Source of the DNA: Agelas oroides
Lineage: Eukaryota; Porifera; Demospongiae; Agelasida; Agelasidae
Length of the DNA stretch: 64,000 bases
Assembly (NCBI GenBank): GCA_949130485.1
Contig: OX422193.1
Span: 3,888,871-3,952,870 of the forward strand
Direction of reading: 5' to 3'
Shown: one piece after another, positions 32,400 to 41,991 of the stretch
Numbering within the stretch: position 1 is the stretch's first letter
Layout: every line of letters begins with the position of its first letter
Notes under the pieces: model-generated
Databases searched by the model: none
Seen by the model: the letters and a program-made list of their open reading frames with translations, nothing else
Told to the model about the DNA's origin: nothing
Position numbers and translations under genes: made by a program

Positions 32400-33123
32400 T
32401 CTGTCGTACGTCGTTCCGTATATCCTTGACGCTGTAATTTAACGCGATAGCCGCGGGCCGCGTGCGGACCTTAAGTAAGATTTTCGTACAACTTAGCAGC
32501 CAGCTAGCTCCAAGGTGACTTTGAGAAAGATGACGCTTATGAAAGATAGCCAGGGATTTCAGGCGGAGCGTGCGCACTTATTGAAGAAAGGATAGCCTAT
32601 AGAAGTTGTGTTTGCAGCGACACCCAGGATATATAGGTAGCTGGATCGAGCGTGAGTGTCTACTGTATGTAAACAGTTGTGTAGAGAGGTTTAAAGCAGA
32701 AATCGGCAGAGACCCTCCTTCTGTCCATGACTGATGGATGGCGAACCCTTTCTGCTATATCTCTAAGATGCCTCAACTTGAGGCTTCTTAGCACAGTCCT
32801 TACTTGAGACTCAAGTATCCAAGGACTATATGCGCGACAAGCCATGCTGTGTTTAGACATAGCCTACAGTTAGCCAGAGTAGATGCTTAGGTTGCACTAA
32901 TGGCTGCATTGTATGGTACCACCCCATGACAAGCTAGTCTCTGCAACCATCTCCTCTAAGCTGTTAAGCACTTTTGTAGAGAGTAGAGTGACAAGCTTTG
33001 TTCAGCTACATGCCACACCACCTGTGTGCTGTGATCTGACACTTCACTGAAAAGCCTTTGATATAAGTTAAAGCTGTGTATTGCTTGCTCACGCTCGCCC
33101 AACAATGTTCTACATTCTCCTAG
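32400..33123 (+). mobile_element. Helitron family B, copy B1
   Basis: The element starts A|TCTGTCGTACGTCGTTCCG and ends CTCACGCTCGCCC, hairpin AATGTTCTACATT, CTAG|T (33120-33123). It lies head to tail behind A1, separated by an 18-bp (ATT)n-like spacer. It is non-coding. It is the empty-site reference for the MITE inserted in B2. Confidence 0.85.
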
Positions 33124-33138
33124 TTATTATTATTATTA

Positions 33139-34082
33139 TCTGTCGTACGTCGTTCCGTATATTCTTGACGCTGTAATTTAACGCGATAGCCGCGGGCCGC
33201 GTGCGGACCTTAAGTAAGATTTTCGTACAACTTGGCAGCCAGCTAGCTCCAAGGTGACTTTGAAAGATGGCACTTACGAAAGGCAGCCAGGAATTGCAGC
33301 CGGAGCGTGCGCACATATTGAACAAAGGATAGCCTATAGAAGTTGTGTTTGCAGCGACATCCAGGATAGATGGCTGGAGCGTGAGTATCTACTATACAGA
33401 GGAGGTCAGACATGGTTGACCTTTGCTAATTGAAACGACTGAGGTCACACTAATTGATCTTGGATATTGCAAGGTAGAAAGGTTTTTTAGCTTTTTCTAT
33501 GACTGGATCCAGCCTTGAATCCTGATTTGAAAACTGGGGCCCACCTCAGTGAAAGTCGAGAGAGCTAGTCTGTTGAGATACAAAAAATCAATTAGTGTGA
33601 CCTCAGCCATTTTAATTAGTAAAGTTCAACCATGTCCCACCTCCTCTGTCTACTATATGTATGAGGGCTATTAAACAGTTCTGTAGAGAGGCTGAAAGCA
33701 GAAAGCGGCAGAGACCCTCCTTCTACCCATGGCTGATGGATGGTGAACCCCATCTGCTATATCTCTTAGATGCCTCAAGTAAGGACTATGCGCGACAAGC
33801 CGGGCTGTGTTTAGACTTAGCCTACAGTTAGCCAGAGTAGATGCTTAGGTTGCACTAATGGCTGCATTGTATGGTACCACCCCATGACAAGCTAGTGTCT
33901 GCAACCATCTTCTCTAAGCTGTTAAGCACTTTTGTAGAGAGTAGAGTGACAAGCTTTGTTCAGCTACATGCCACGCCACCTGTGTGCTGTGACGTGACAC
34001 TTCACTGATTCAGCCTTTGATATAAGTTAAAGCTGTGTATTGCTTGCTCACGCTCGCCCTACAATGTTCTACATTCTCCTAG
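33139..34082 (+). mobile_element. Helitron family B, copy B2, carrying a MITE
   Basis: It has the same start and end as B1 (CTAG 34079-34082). Relative to B1 it contains one 252-bp insertion (33397-33648) plus small deletions, including the loss of a 'cttgaggcttcttagcac' segment. Spacing to B1 is again an (ATT)n-like 15 bp. Confidence 0.85.
33397..33648. mobile_element. hAT-type MITE inside Helitron B2
   Basis: The ends are CAGAGGAGGTCAGACATGG and CCATGTCCCACCTCCTCTG, with arms of about 60 bp. TCTACTATA occurs on both sides (33388-33396 and 33649-33657), giving an 8- or 9-bp duplication. The sister copy B1 shows the empty site (TCTACTGTA near 32658). The CAGAGG ends and roughly 8-bp duplication fit hAT. 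Confidence 0.85.
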
Positions 34083-34091
34083 TATATAATT

Positions 34092-35097
34092 GGGGCGAGC
34101 GCAGCGAGCCCCACACTTGTGGTGAAAACGGAAAATTGTCTATATATATATATATATGTATGTATGTTTGGTATGTGCGTATTCCGTATATATACATCCT
34201 GCCCCATTTGTGCGCGATGCAATATTTCTACATTGTATGTTGACCACTGTTGCTCAAGAGACAAGACTAGCAAGACACAATGAAGACAGAAAGGCTGAAC
34301 AGTGGGAGCCAGCGTAACAGGGACTTGAAAACGGTGAGGAAAGGGAGGCGCGACTAGCAAGACGGAGACTGATTACTAACGTGCTGCGTGACACTGCCGC
34401 AAACGGGGAGTGCTCCATGTGCTTAGTGTATTAACGACAGAGCGATTAGCTTGTGAGGACCCGAACCAGAGAGGTCTGTGTGACTCGACGAAATAACCCT
34501 CGTGAGCAACAGCTACAGAAGAGCTTCTAAAACCCCATACCACAACTCCAATAATTGTGCTCTGGAAAAGGGCTGACAGTGTAGTCTGCACCACCCTGAC
34601 TCCATACCTCTGAGCTGTGAAAATCCTGATTCCACAGCTGTATGTGCTCACCAACTATCAATGCACTATAGACTGTGACTGAGGAGACCGTGCCAAGATG
34701 TGAATAAGTTGGAGACACTAGAAACCAACGAAATATATTTGTTCGTACACCTCCAAATATAATGCTTTGAGCCCTTGTTGCCTGCAGCAGTAGCTACTAT
34801 TTCACGGTAATGACACAGAGTGTGTACAATGAACCCAAGATTAGCACACATATACCCACACTATATTGCTCCACAAACACCGGCATACATTGGATGTCCT
34901 ACATAGCCTCTTCCCCAGGCGTTCTTCGCCAGTAGTTTTACAGGCTACAGTTGGAGGTGGGGAAGACCTGGGAATGAGACTATTGTTATGTGAGAGGTGG
35001 GAAAAGGTAGTGCTATGGATTCCATAGCACTACCTTTTGGTAATGGAACACTATTAACTCCCTCACGCTCGCCCCACAATGCACTGCATTCCCCTAG
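34092..35097 (+). mobile_element. Helitron family A, copy A2
   Basis: The element runs from A|TTGGGGCGAGCGCAGCGAGC (34090) to hairpin AATGCACTGCATT, CCCCTAG|T (35094-35097). It has a single 'cctacatagcctcttcccca' unit instead of three, and a private perfect palindrome at 35002-35038. Confidence 0.85.
35002..35038. repeat. Perfect 18-bp-arm palindrome in A2
   Basis: AAAAGGTAGTGCTATGGA, one base, then its exact complement. Sister copies A1, A3 and A4 have only the left half followed by unrelated sequence, so the inverted half was created in this copy. Confidence 0.85.
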
Positions 35098-35162
35098 TAA
35101 TATATATAAAAGAAAGTCGCCGTTAGCATCGCTAGAAGGGGGCTCGCTCACGCTCGCCCTGA
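35098..35162 (-). mobile_element. Solo Helitron 5' end (TC type)
   Basis: The minus strand starts A|TCAGGGCGAGCGTGAGCGAG at 35162 and continues 'ccttctagcgatgctaacgg' and a TATA-rich end abutting the CTAG of A2. It matches unit 3 of the 30.4-kb array and 38556-38615. Confidence 0.7.
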
Positions 35163-35209
35163 TAATATATACTAGGTGAATGCACAGCATTGTGGGGGCG
35201 AGCGTGAGC

Positions 35210-35400
35210 TCCGTGGAAGTCCTCATGTGCATGGCCTTGCTTGGTTGCCAGACACACCTGATGTGGAGGAAATCCTAGCCTCATCCGAGGATGGTGATGA
35301 CACAGCAAAGGAAGAACTGATCCGTCATGTGGACAGCATTGTCACCACCCTTAACCCTGCAATTCTCCCAGATGGCAGTCTATGTTGTTCATGGATGAGT
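35210..35400 (+). pseudogene. Helitron Rep fragment with HUH motif
   Basis: The plus-strand frame reads RGSPHVHGLAWLPDTPDVEEIL ... HVDSIVTTLNPAILPDGS. 'PHVHGLAW' is the metal-binding HUH motif of Helitron replication initiators, which nick and join single-stranded DNA. The catalytic tyrosine motif, further C-terminal, is missing. The frame is entered from the Helitron 3' terminus on the other strand and ends at 35448, so it is a relic. Confidence 0.75.
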
Positions 35401-35844
35401 ACAGCTTTGGCACATGCTTGTCTCGGTTACAGCGCATACACTCAGTAGCGATTCCGGAAGATTGACATTTTTGAAAGAAACAGCTCGTTCTCAGGAATGG
35501 CTCGTGCTACGAGCGACCAACGCACATCAAACGATGTCCCGATGGTTGCTCTTTACAAAAAATCGCGAATCGTTGCAAACTAATCGGCTCTAGTACCTGC
35601 TGTTTTTAATTTTCGTTCAATTGAAATTTGTATGGGAAAAATTAAAAACGCAAGTAACTTCCGCATCAAGTGAGTTCGCAAAGACCAACGGTGATCGTTC
35701 GACAGAGTTCACTGAGAGCTTTCTTCTGGTGTATAGATATTTAGTTTGATAACGGCTAGTGCCTGCTGTTTTTGATGGAAGTTTTGAATGTCCGGAATCG
35801 CTACACTCAGTAGAGTGTGAGCGAAGCTGAAGGCCTGGGAACGC

Positions 35845-36372
35845 CTCCGAGCATGTAGTACATTTCTGCATTTCCAACGCAGCAATCTCTGCATGAAAGT
35901 TCCGCATCTTAGCCTGAACAGAGGGCTGTTCAAACTAAGGCAGCTGTGACTGTTGTCCTCTTTGCCCTTCCCTGTTACGCTGTAGTCTGGCCTCTCTCTC
36001 TTCTTCAGTCTCAGAGGCCAACCTGTGACGTTGGTTGGCACTCATCCGCTGTAGCCTGGCTGCTCTCTCCTCTTCAGTCTCAGAGGCCAGCCTGTCCCTC
36101 ATCTGCTGAAGCCTAACTGCTCTCTCCTCTTCGCTTTCAGTTACCAGACTCTGACGTCGGTTATCGCGTATTTGCCGCAATCTGGCGTCTCTCTCTTCGG
36201 CAGTCTGAGCGGCGCGTCTAGCCCTATCTCTTGCTCTTCGCACTCTCAGCCGTTCCTCTCTCTGTTTCGCGGTTTCAGAGGCACGACGAGCTCTCTCTCG
36301 CTCTCTTCTACGCTGCAGTCTGTCTTCTCTATTCCCTGATGACTCGGGGACTCTTGCTGAAGAATTGCCCAT
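35845..36372 (-). pseudogene. Helitron RepHel N-terminal region, nonsense-mutated
   Basis: This has the same order as 29397-30357 but starts MGNSSARVPESS (a short deletion after the ATG) and has only two or three repeat units. A stop near 35935 replaces the leucine-phenylalanine codons found in the other copy, then the frame resumes through MQKCTTCSEAFPGLQL. Non-functional. Confidence 0.7.
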
Positions 36373-36407
36373 TGTAGAACGCGTGGCGTCTGCACTCATG
36401 GATAATT

Positions 36408-37468
36408 GGGGCGAGCGCAGCGAGCCCCACACTTGTGGTGAAAACGGAAAATTGTCTATATATATGTATGTTTGGTACGTGCGTATTCCGTATATACACA
36501 TCCTGCCCCATTTGTGCGCGATGCAATATTTCCACATTGCATGTTGATGCATGTTGACCACTGTTGTTCAAGAGAGAAGACTAGCAGGGCAGAAAGGCTG
36601 AACAGTGAGAACCAACGTAACAGGGACTTGAAAACGGTGAGGAAGGGAGGCTCGACTAGCAAGACGGAGACTGATTATTAACATGCTGCGTGACACTGCC
36701 GCCAACGGGGAGTGCTCAGTGTATTAAAGACAGAGCGATTAGCTTGTGAGGACCCGAACCAGAGAGGTCTGCGTGACTGGACCAAATAACCTTCGTGAGC
36801 AACAGCTACAGAAGAGCTTCTTAAACCCCTTACCACAACTCCAGTAATTGTGCTGTGAAAAGGGCTGACAATATTATAGTCTACACCACCCTGACTCCAT
36901 GCCCCAAAGCTGAGAGAATTCTGATTCCACAGCTGTATGTGCTCAGCAAATATCCATGCACTATAGACCGTGACTTGAGGAGACAGTGCCAAGATGTGAA
37001 CAAGTTTGAGACACAGGAAACGAACGGAATGTATTTGTTTGTACCAAGATGTTCAACCCTCACACTTAACTTGCAACTCTTCAAACCGCTTCCAAATGCT
37101 TTGAGACCTTGTTGTCTGCAGCAGTAGCTATCATTCCACAGTAACGACACAGAGTGTGTACAATGAACCCAAGATTAGCACATACCCAAGTTATATTGCT
37201 CCACGAACACTGGCATACATTTGATATCCTACATAACCTCTTCCCCAGGTGTTCTCCACCTATCCTACGTAGCCTCTTCCCCAGGCGTTCTCCACCTATC
37301 CTACGTAGCCTCTTCCCCAGGTGTAGTTTTACAGGCTACAGTTGGAGGTGGGGAAGGCCTGGAAATGAGACTATTGTCACACAAGTGGGAAAAGGTAGTG
37401 TATATGTGGAACGCTAATGCACCATACACTCCCTCACGCTCGCCCCACAATGTACTGCATTCCCCTAG
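36408..37468 (+). mobile_element. Helitron family A, copy A3
   Basis: It starts TTGGGGCGAGCGCAGCGAGC (TT 36406-36407) and ends hairpin AATGTACTGCATT, CCCCTAG|T (37465-37468). It is nearly identical to A1 throughout, including three 36-bp units at 37227-37325, implying recent amplification. Confidence 0.85.
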
Positions 37469-37477
37469 TGTATTATC

Positions 37478-37562
37478 TATGCTGCACTATACGTATTTTA
37501 TAGACGTTACGTGCGTTAAATTGGATAAGTTTAGGATATACGGCACGACGTACGACACACAA
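37478..37562 (-). mobile_element. Helitron 5' UTR fragment
   Basis: The minus-strand reading starts TGTGTCGTACGTCGTGCCG and runs through 'cctaaacttatccaattta' and 'acgtctataaaatacgtat', the 5' leader of the N-terminal-ORF Helitrons. It is cut off before the ATG. Confidence 0.65.
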
Positions 37563-37564
37563 TT

Positions 37565-38554
37565 GGGGCGAGCGCAGCGAGCCCCACTCTTGTGGTGAAA
37601 ACGGTAAATTGTCTATTTATTTTTTTATATATATGTGTTTATATGGTACGTGCGTATTCCGTATATATACATCCTGCCCCATTTGTGCGCGATGCAATAT
37701 TTCCACATTGCAAGTTAGTTCATGTAACCACTGTTGCTCAAGGGACAAGACTAACAGGACAGAAAGGCTGAACAGTGGGAACCAACGTAACAGGGACTTG
37801 AAAAAGGTGAGGAAAGGAGGCACGACTAGCAAGACGGAAGCTGATTATTAACGTGCTGCGTGACACTGCCACCAACCGGGAGTGTTCTGTGTAAGACAGA
37901 GTGATTAGCTTGAGGACCCGAACCAGTGAGGTCTGTGTGACTTGACCGAACAACCCTCGTTAGCAACAGCTACAGAAGAGCTTCTAAAACCCCATACCAC
38001 AACTCCAGTAATTGTGCTCTGGAAAAGGGCTGGGAATAGTCTACACCACCCTGACTCTATACCCATACCTGAGAGAATTCTGATCCCATGCACAGCTGTA
38101 TGGTCTCAGCAAATATCCGTGCACTATACACCATGAATTGAGGAGACAGTGCATGCCAAGATGTGAATAAGTTGGAGACACAGGAAAACAACGGAATATA
38201 CTTGTTCGTATCAAGATGTTGAACCCTCATCCTTGCAACTCTTCAAGCCACCTCCAAATGTTTTGAGACCTTGTTGCATGCAGCATTTCACAGTAATGAC
38301 ACAGAGAGTGTACAACGAACCCAAGATTAGCACAACACAAGTTATATTGCCCCACAGACACCGGGATACATTTGATATCCTATATAGCCTGTTCCCCAGG
38401 TGTTCTCCTCCTGTAGTTTTACAGGCTACAGTTGGAGGTGGGGAAGTCCTGGGAATGAGACATATATGCAAGTGGGAAAAGGTAGTGTATATGGAACGCT
38501 ACTGCACCATATAACTCCTTCACACTCGCCCCACAATGCACTGCATTCCCCTAG
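37565..38554 (+). mobile_element. Helitron family A, copy A4
   Basis: It starts A|TTGGGGCGAGCGCAGCGAGC and ends hairpin AATGCACTGCATT, CCCCTAG|T (38551-38554). It is more diverged than A1/A3 and has a single 36-bp unit. Confidence 0.85.
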
Positions 38555-38555
38555 T

Positions 38556-38615
38556 ATATATATACGAAAGTCCCGTTAGCATCACTAGAAGGGGGCTCGC
38601 TCACGCTCGCCCCGA
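38556..38615 (-). mobile_element. Solo Helitron 5' end (TC type)
   Basis: The minus strand starts A|TCGGGGCGAGCGTGAGCGAG at 38615 and ends 'gggactttcgtatata' against A4's CTAG. Confidence 0.7.
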
Positions 38616-39060
38616 TGATGCAAAAATGGCGTAAAAATGGCGAAAATTTGCTGTCTCTTCTAAAGGTGTCTCTAAATGCCTTAGCTCCTGTCAAGTGACC
38701 TCAGTGTATGTATGTCCGTTGGTGTTTGTTTCTTCTGGTTTGTGTTCAGTTTGCTCTGAGGGTCGCGACGTCATCGGTACTGGCTTGTCATTGAACTGAG
38801 TCATGGTGGGATGAGCCCCTTCGATGGCCGTTGCCGACGGTACTATATGGACTGTGACTCTATGATGATCTGTGCTGCTAGATGGTCACACATGGCAAGT
38901 GGAGACGTGCATGGTGTATGCAAGTGGACTTTATCATGGCGCCTTCCTGTCATGGTGGGACGGGTAGCCTCTCTGGTGGTCATTGCCGACAGTACAACAA
39001 CTACAGAACACCCTCATCAGTCTTTTCATGCTAGACTGTTTGCTTTGTGTGTGTTCAGCT

Positions 39061-39063
<3 letters not shown>

Positions 39064-39116
<53 letters not shown>
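39064..39116. repeat. (GT)n microsatellite
   Basis: About 26 GT units. Confidence 0.9.
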
Positions 39117-39118
<2 letters not shown>

Positions 39119-39168
39119 AGGCATGCCCTGGCGGTGTAATGAGATGATGATGATTGATTGATTGATCT

Positions 39169-39260
39169 ACAGTGGAACCCCTGTATGACGGACACCATTG
39201 GGAACCAACATTTTCTCCCTTGTGGTAATGGCCACCCACACGCATGAACTTAAGAGCAAG
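39169..39260 (+). mobile_element. One-ended pogo-like MITE fragment
   Basis: TACAGTGGAACCCCTGTATG followed by 'acggacaccattgggaacc' matches the left terminal repeat of the complete element at 48235-48652. No right end is found. Confidence 0.65.
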
Positions 39261-39421
39261 TCCCTGGTGGGAAACTATTATGCAACAGATACTGCTCTGT
39301 ATTGCTCGATATTGCTCGATATTGCTCAGGTTCACCTTACAATATAATCTTCATATGTCCTAATGTGAAGTGAGAATCAGATTACTTTTTATTGCCTTTC
39401 ATTTTACCACACACACATTAG

Positions 39422-39541
39422 ATTGTAACTCTACTGCTACTCTTGAACTAAGTGATACTGCATTGATTACATTTGCTGCCATTTCTCGGGGTGTTTTTGT
39501 GCTCATTCTAATCCTGGCTGCTTTCTTCTGCTGTCTTGATG
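39422..39541 (+). CDS. Host gene, membrane exon 1 (TM1)
   Basis: The exon is preceded by 'cacacattag' and followed by G|GTAAGC. It is 120 nt, phase 1-1. It encodes (D)CNSTATLELSDTALITF, then a hydrophobic span (about GVFVLILILAAFFCC), ending LDG. The NST sequon before the span suggests an outside N-terminus. I do not recognise the family of this part. Its DC-TA opening resembles the exon at 54081, suggesting they arose by exon duplication. Confidence 0.6.
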
Positions 39542-39825
39542 GTAAGCAGTCCATAAAAAGATAAATCAACACATAGTTTTATAGTCAGGCAATGTGGCAA
39601 CATTTTGTTCTTGTTTCAGCATTGGACACAGTGTTCTCACTGGGCTTTTGTGGTGGGCACCACTTGGTTTATCTGGTGCACCACTTGGTAGCTGGAAGAA
39701 ACATTCGTGCACAACTTGATTTGAATAGAATTATGATATTCATATAGTAACAACACATTATATTTCAATTTATAATGCTGCTATGTGTATGGTTTATATT
39801 GTTATTTCTTTTTACAAATGCTTAG

Positions 39826-39936
39826 GGGACCGCTGGAAGAGGTGGTTGTATCTGGCTGTTATTGGCATTGCAGCGACAGCAGTAGTGACAACATTAGTAC
39901 TACTAGTAGTTGGAAGTGTACTCTCTGCGCAAAATG
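39826..39936 (+). CDS. Host gene, membrane exon 2 (TM2)
   Basis: The exon lies between 'atgcttag' and G|GTTAGT. It is 111 nt, phase 1-1. It encodes DRWKRW (basic, so likely cytosolic) followed by a long hydrophobic span (LYLAVIGIAATAVVTTLVLLVV) and SAQN. The basic loop between TM1 and TM2 fits an in-facing turn. Confidence 0.6.
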
Positions 39937-40042
39937 GTTAGTATATGCTTGTCTGTCTCAATATTAGTAGCCATGTAGTAGTAGCTACTTGATGTTTGCA
40001 GTTCTAATATATTTGTTATTAACATGGTACTGGCATACTTAG

Positions 40043-40065
40043 GAGGCTTGGTGGAGCCAGTTTGA
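40043..40065 (+). CDS. Possible short terminal exon after TM2
   Basis: An acceptor 'atacttag' at 40042 in the right phase would give GGLVEPV then TGA. If used, the two upstream exons form a small two-span protein of their own. If skipped, they join the exon at 54081. Support is only the splice site and phase. Confidence 0.2.
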
Positions 40066-40659
40066 TTGCTTCAGCCATAGCTGGATCAAATGTTGGGAAA
40101 TTTTTTTTCAAGTGGCAATAAAGGTGAGCATTCTTATGCAGACTATGACTTTATTTGTGCATCTGCTTGGGTGTGCCACTTTGCTGCATGTTCCCCCTGC
40201 CCGGGTAAACTATAGCACTCCTGAAGTTTGCAGTTGCCAGATCATAAGCCATAGAATGTGAGGTGCTGTTTGTCTCTAAAATGCCTTCTTATAACACATA
40301 TATCATACTACTACTTTATAAATAGGAATGATGATAGCTATATAAATTATGACACTAATGTATAAATTTACTATTATTAAACATGTAATCCACACCACAA
40401 ACAGGTGTATTTTACAACAATACTATGAATAGTCTATTAATTTAATAACGTGAGGCAGCATGAGCCATAGAATTCAGGGAGAAACAGTCAAAGCCTGGCA
40501 CAAAAATAAATCTTGTCTCTTATGTCTCCTTGATAATTAACTTTACTAATGACAAATCAACACTGATATAGTCATGCATAAATGAAAAACCAAACTTATC
40601 ATTATAACCAACCGGAGCGACATGATAGGGAGGTTTTAAAGACAGAACGGACAAGATGG

Positions 40660-40870
40660 TTACAAGAAGTGAGGATGCTACATAATAACATTGTGGCAAA
40701 TTTATCCGGTACCGAAAACTGACACCGTTCAAATATTTTGTCGATGTGCTGAAGTGCCGAAAATTAAAGTATGTATATGTGCTACATTGCGAACTGTCAT
40801 GACGAAATTTTTTTAATGCAAAAATTTTGATTTTTACCTCAAAAATTTCCCAATCTACAGTATACACGAG
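40660..40870. repeat. Fragment related to the TA element at 15.9 kb
   Basis: AAATTTCCCAATCTACAGTA at the right end resembles the terminal repeat of 15882-17173. The left end ('tatccggtaccgaaaac') is weak. Confidence 0.4.
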
Positions 40871-40929
40871 GTTGTTATTGCATAAGGCCATGGCAAAAGA
40901 GCTGAGGGACAGGGTTGAGACATAATCAT

Positions 40930-41158
40930 GGAATGACCCCGAAAAAAAAGCATCCATGAGCCATATTATCGAGTGCTTAGTCATATCAGGCATTATCGAG
41001 TGCTTAGCCACATCCGGCATTATCAATTGCTTAGCCATATCAGCCATTATCGAGTGCTTCCGTGCATGAGCAACAGGACTGTTGACTTCGCTGGGGAACA
41101 TCGCTGAAATACCAGAACGGCAAGTCACTAAAACAGGCCAATCGTCTATCTTCAGACT

Positions 41159-41240
<82 letters not shown>

Positions 41241-41247
41241 TTCCTTC

Positions 41248-41286
<39 letters not shown>

Positions 41287-41480
41287 TGCTTCTTTCTTCC
41301 TTCCTTCCTTTCTTTCTTTCTTTCTTTCTTTGCTTCTTTCTTCCTTCTTTCAGTCCAAGCAAGACTAGCACAATAACAATTCAAATGCAAAAATAAACAA
41401 GCATATATCACTGGGTATTGGACTCACTTCTCAAGCAATCCGATGTTGACGCTTAGTGCTTTACACCATTTTGTTGGAAT
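40930..41480 (+). repeat. Dispersed repeat with internal (TTTC)n
   Basis: 'atgaccccgaaaaaaa', 'catgagccatat', 'cattatcgagtgcttcc', 'aatcgtctatcttc' and, after the simple repeat, 'tactgggtattg' and 'acgccattttgtt'-like blocks appear in the same order at 49680-50130. Here 'ggcattatcgagtgcttag' is locally repeated three to four times. The (TTTC)n tract spans 41155-41345. Long ORFs over the tract are artefacts. Confidence 0.65.
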
Positions 41481-41916
41481 AACACTATTCATAACAAGTA
41501 CACCTCCTTCCCCCCCCCCCCGGAACCTCAACTAAGCACGTGTTTAGATATAGCTTACCATGATAAGATGAAGACTGCAACAGCCAAAGTCAGGCTCTAG
41601 TCACTAGCTACTTAATACACTTGCAGTTGGATAAATGACTTGTACACTTGTTAAGCTTTGAGTACACTACAGTGCCTAATCTGTAAGCGTTATCAATGTG
41701 CAAGTATAATCCAGTAACCGGTAAGACTCATTCCGAGCAGCATCTGCATTGCCGATGGTAGTTGCCTCAAGGTTTGCAAGTAGGTTTTATCTGATTGAGT
41801 GTGGATGTTTCATGTCATCTAGTTATTTGTGCTAGAGTCTGTGAAGGAAAGTGGCTATGTCTCCAAATGCAACCCTACTGGTGAGCTCTCATTAGAGAGC
41901 ATAAAATTGATTTATA

Positions 41917-41991
41917 GTCCAGTCCACTGGTCCAGTCCACCAGTCCAGTCTACCAATCCAGTCCACTAGTCCAGTCCACCAGTCCAGTGAT
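41917..41991. repeat. 13-bp tandem repeat, five to six units
   Basis: Units of CCAGTCCACYAGT repeat with one or two changes each. Confidence 0.85.

Larger units (their letters stand above)
35172..36400 (-). mobile_element. Helitron with N-terminal ORF and inverted Rep piece
   Basis: The minus-strand 3' end is at 35172 (CTAG; hairpin AATGCTGTGCATT). It carries the N-terminal ORF (36372 to about 35845) and, nearer the 3' end, a Rep fragment on the opposite strand (35210-35400) followed by about 400 bp I cannot assign. The 5' UTR is cut at about 36400, where family A copy A3 begins. Confidence 0.7.
38616..39421. other. Stretch upstream of the first membrane exon
   Basis: No exon is recognised. 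A duplicated 'tcatggtggga' block lies near 38802 and 38950, then a (GT)n tract at 39064-39116 and a one-ended pogo-like fragment at 39169-39260. Confidence 0.4.

Noticed and set aside
31304-38554. Protein-coding genes in family A Helitrons (frames of 60-130 codons)
   Set aside because: Frames are shared only because the copies are nearly identical; no domain is visible, and the diverged copy A4 breaks them.
40520-41411. Long K/E/R-rich and F/L/S-rich ORFs on both strands
   Set aside because: They are translations of the (TTTC)n / (GAAA)n microsatellite; no frame has non-repetitive coding signal.
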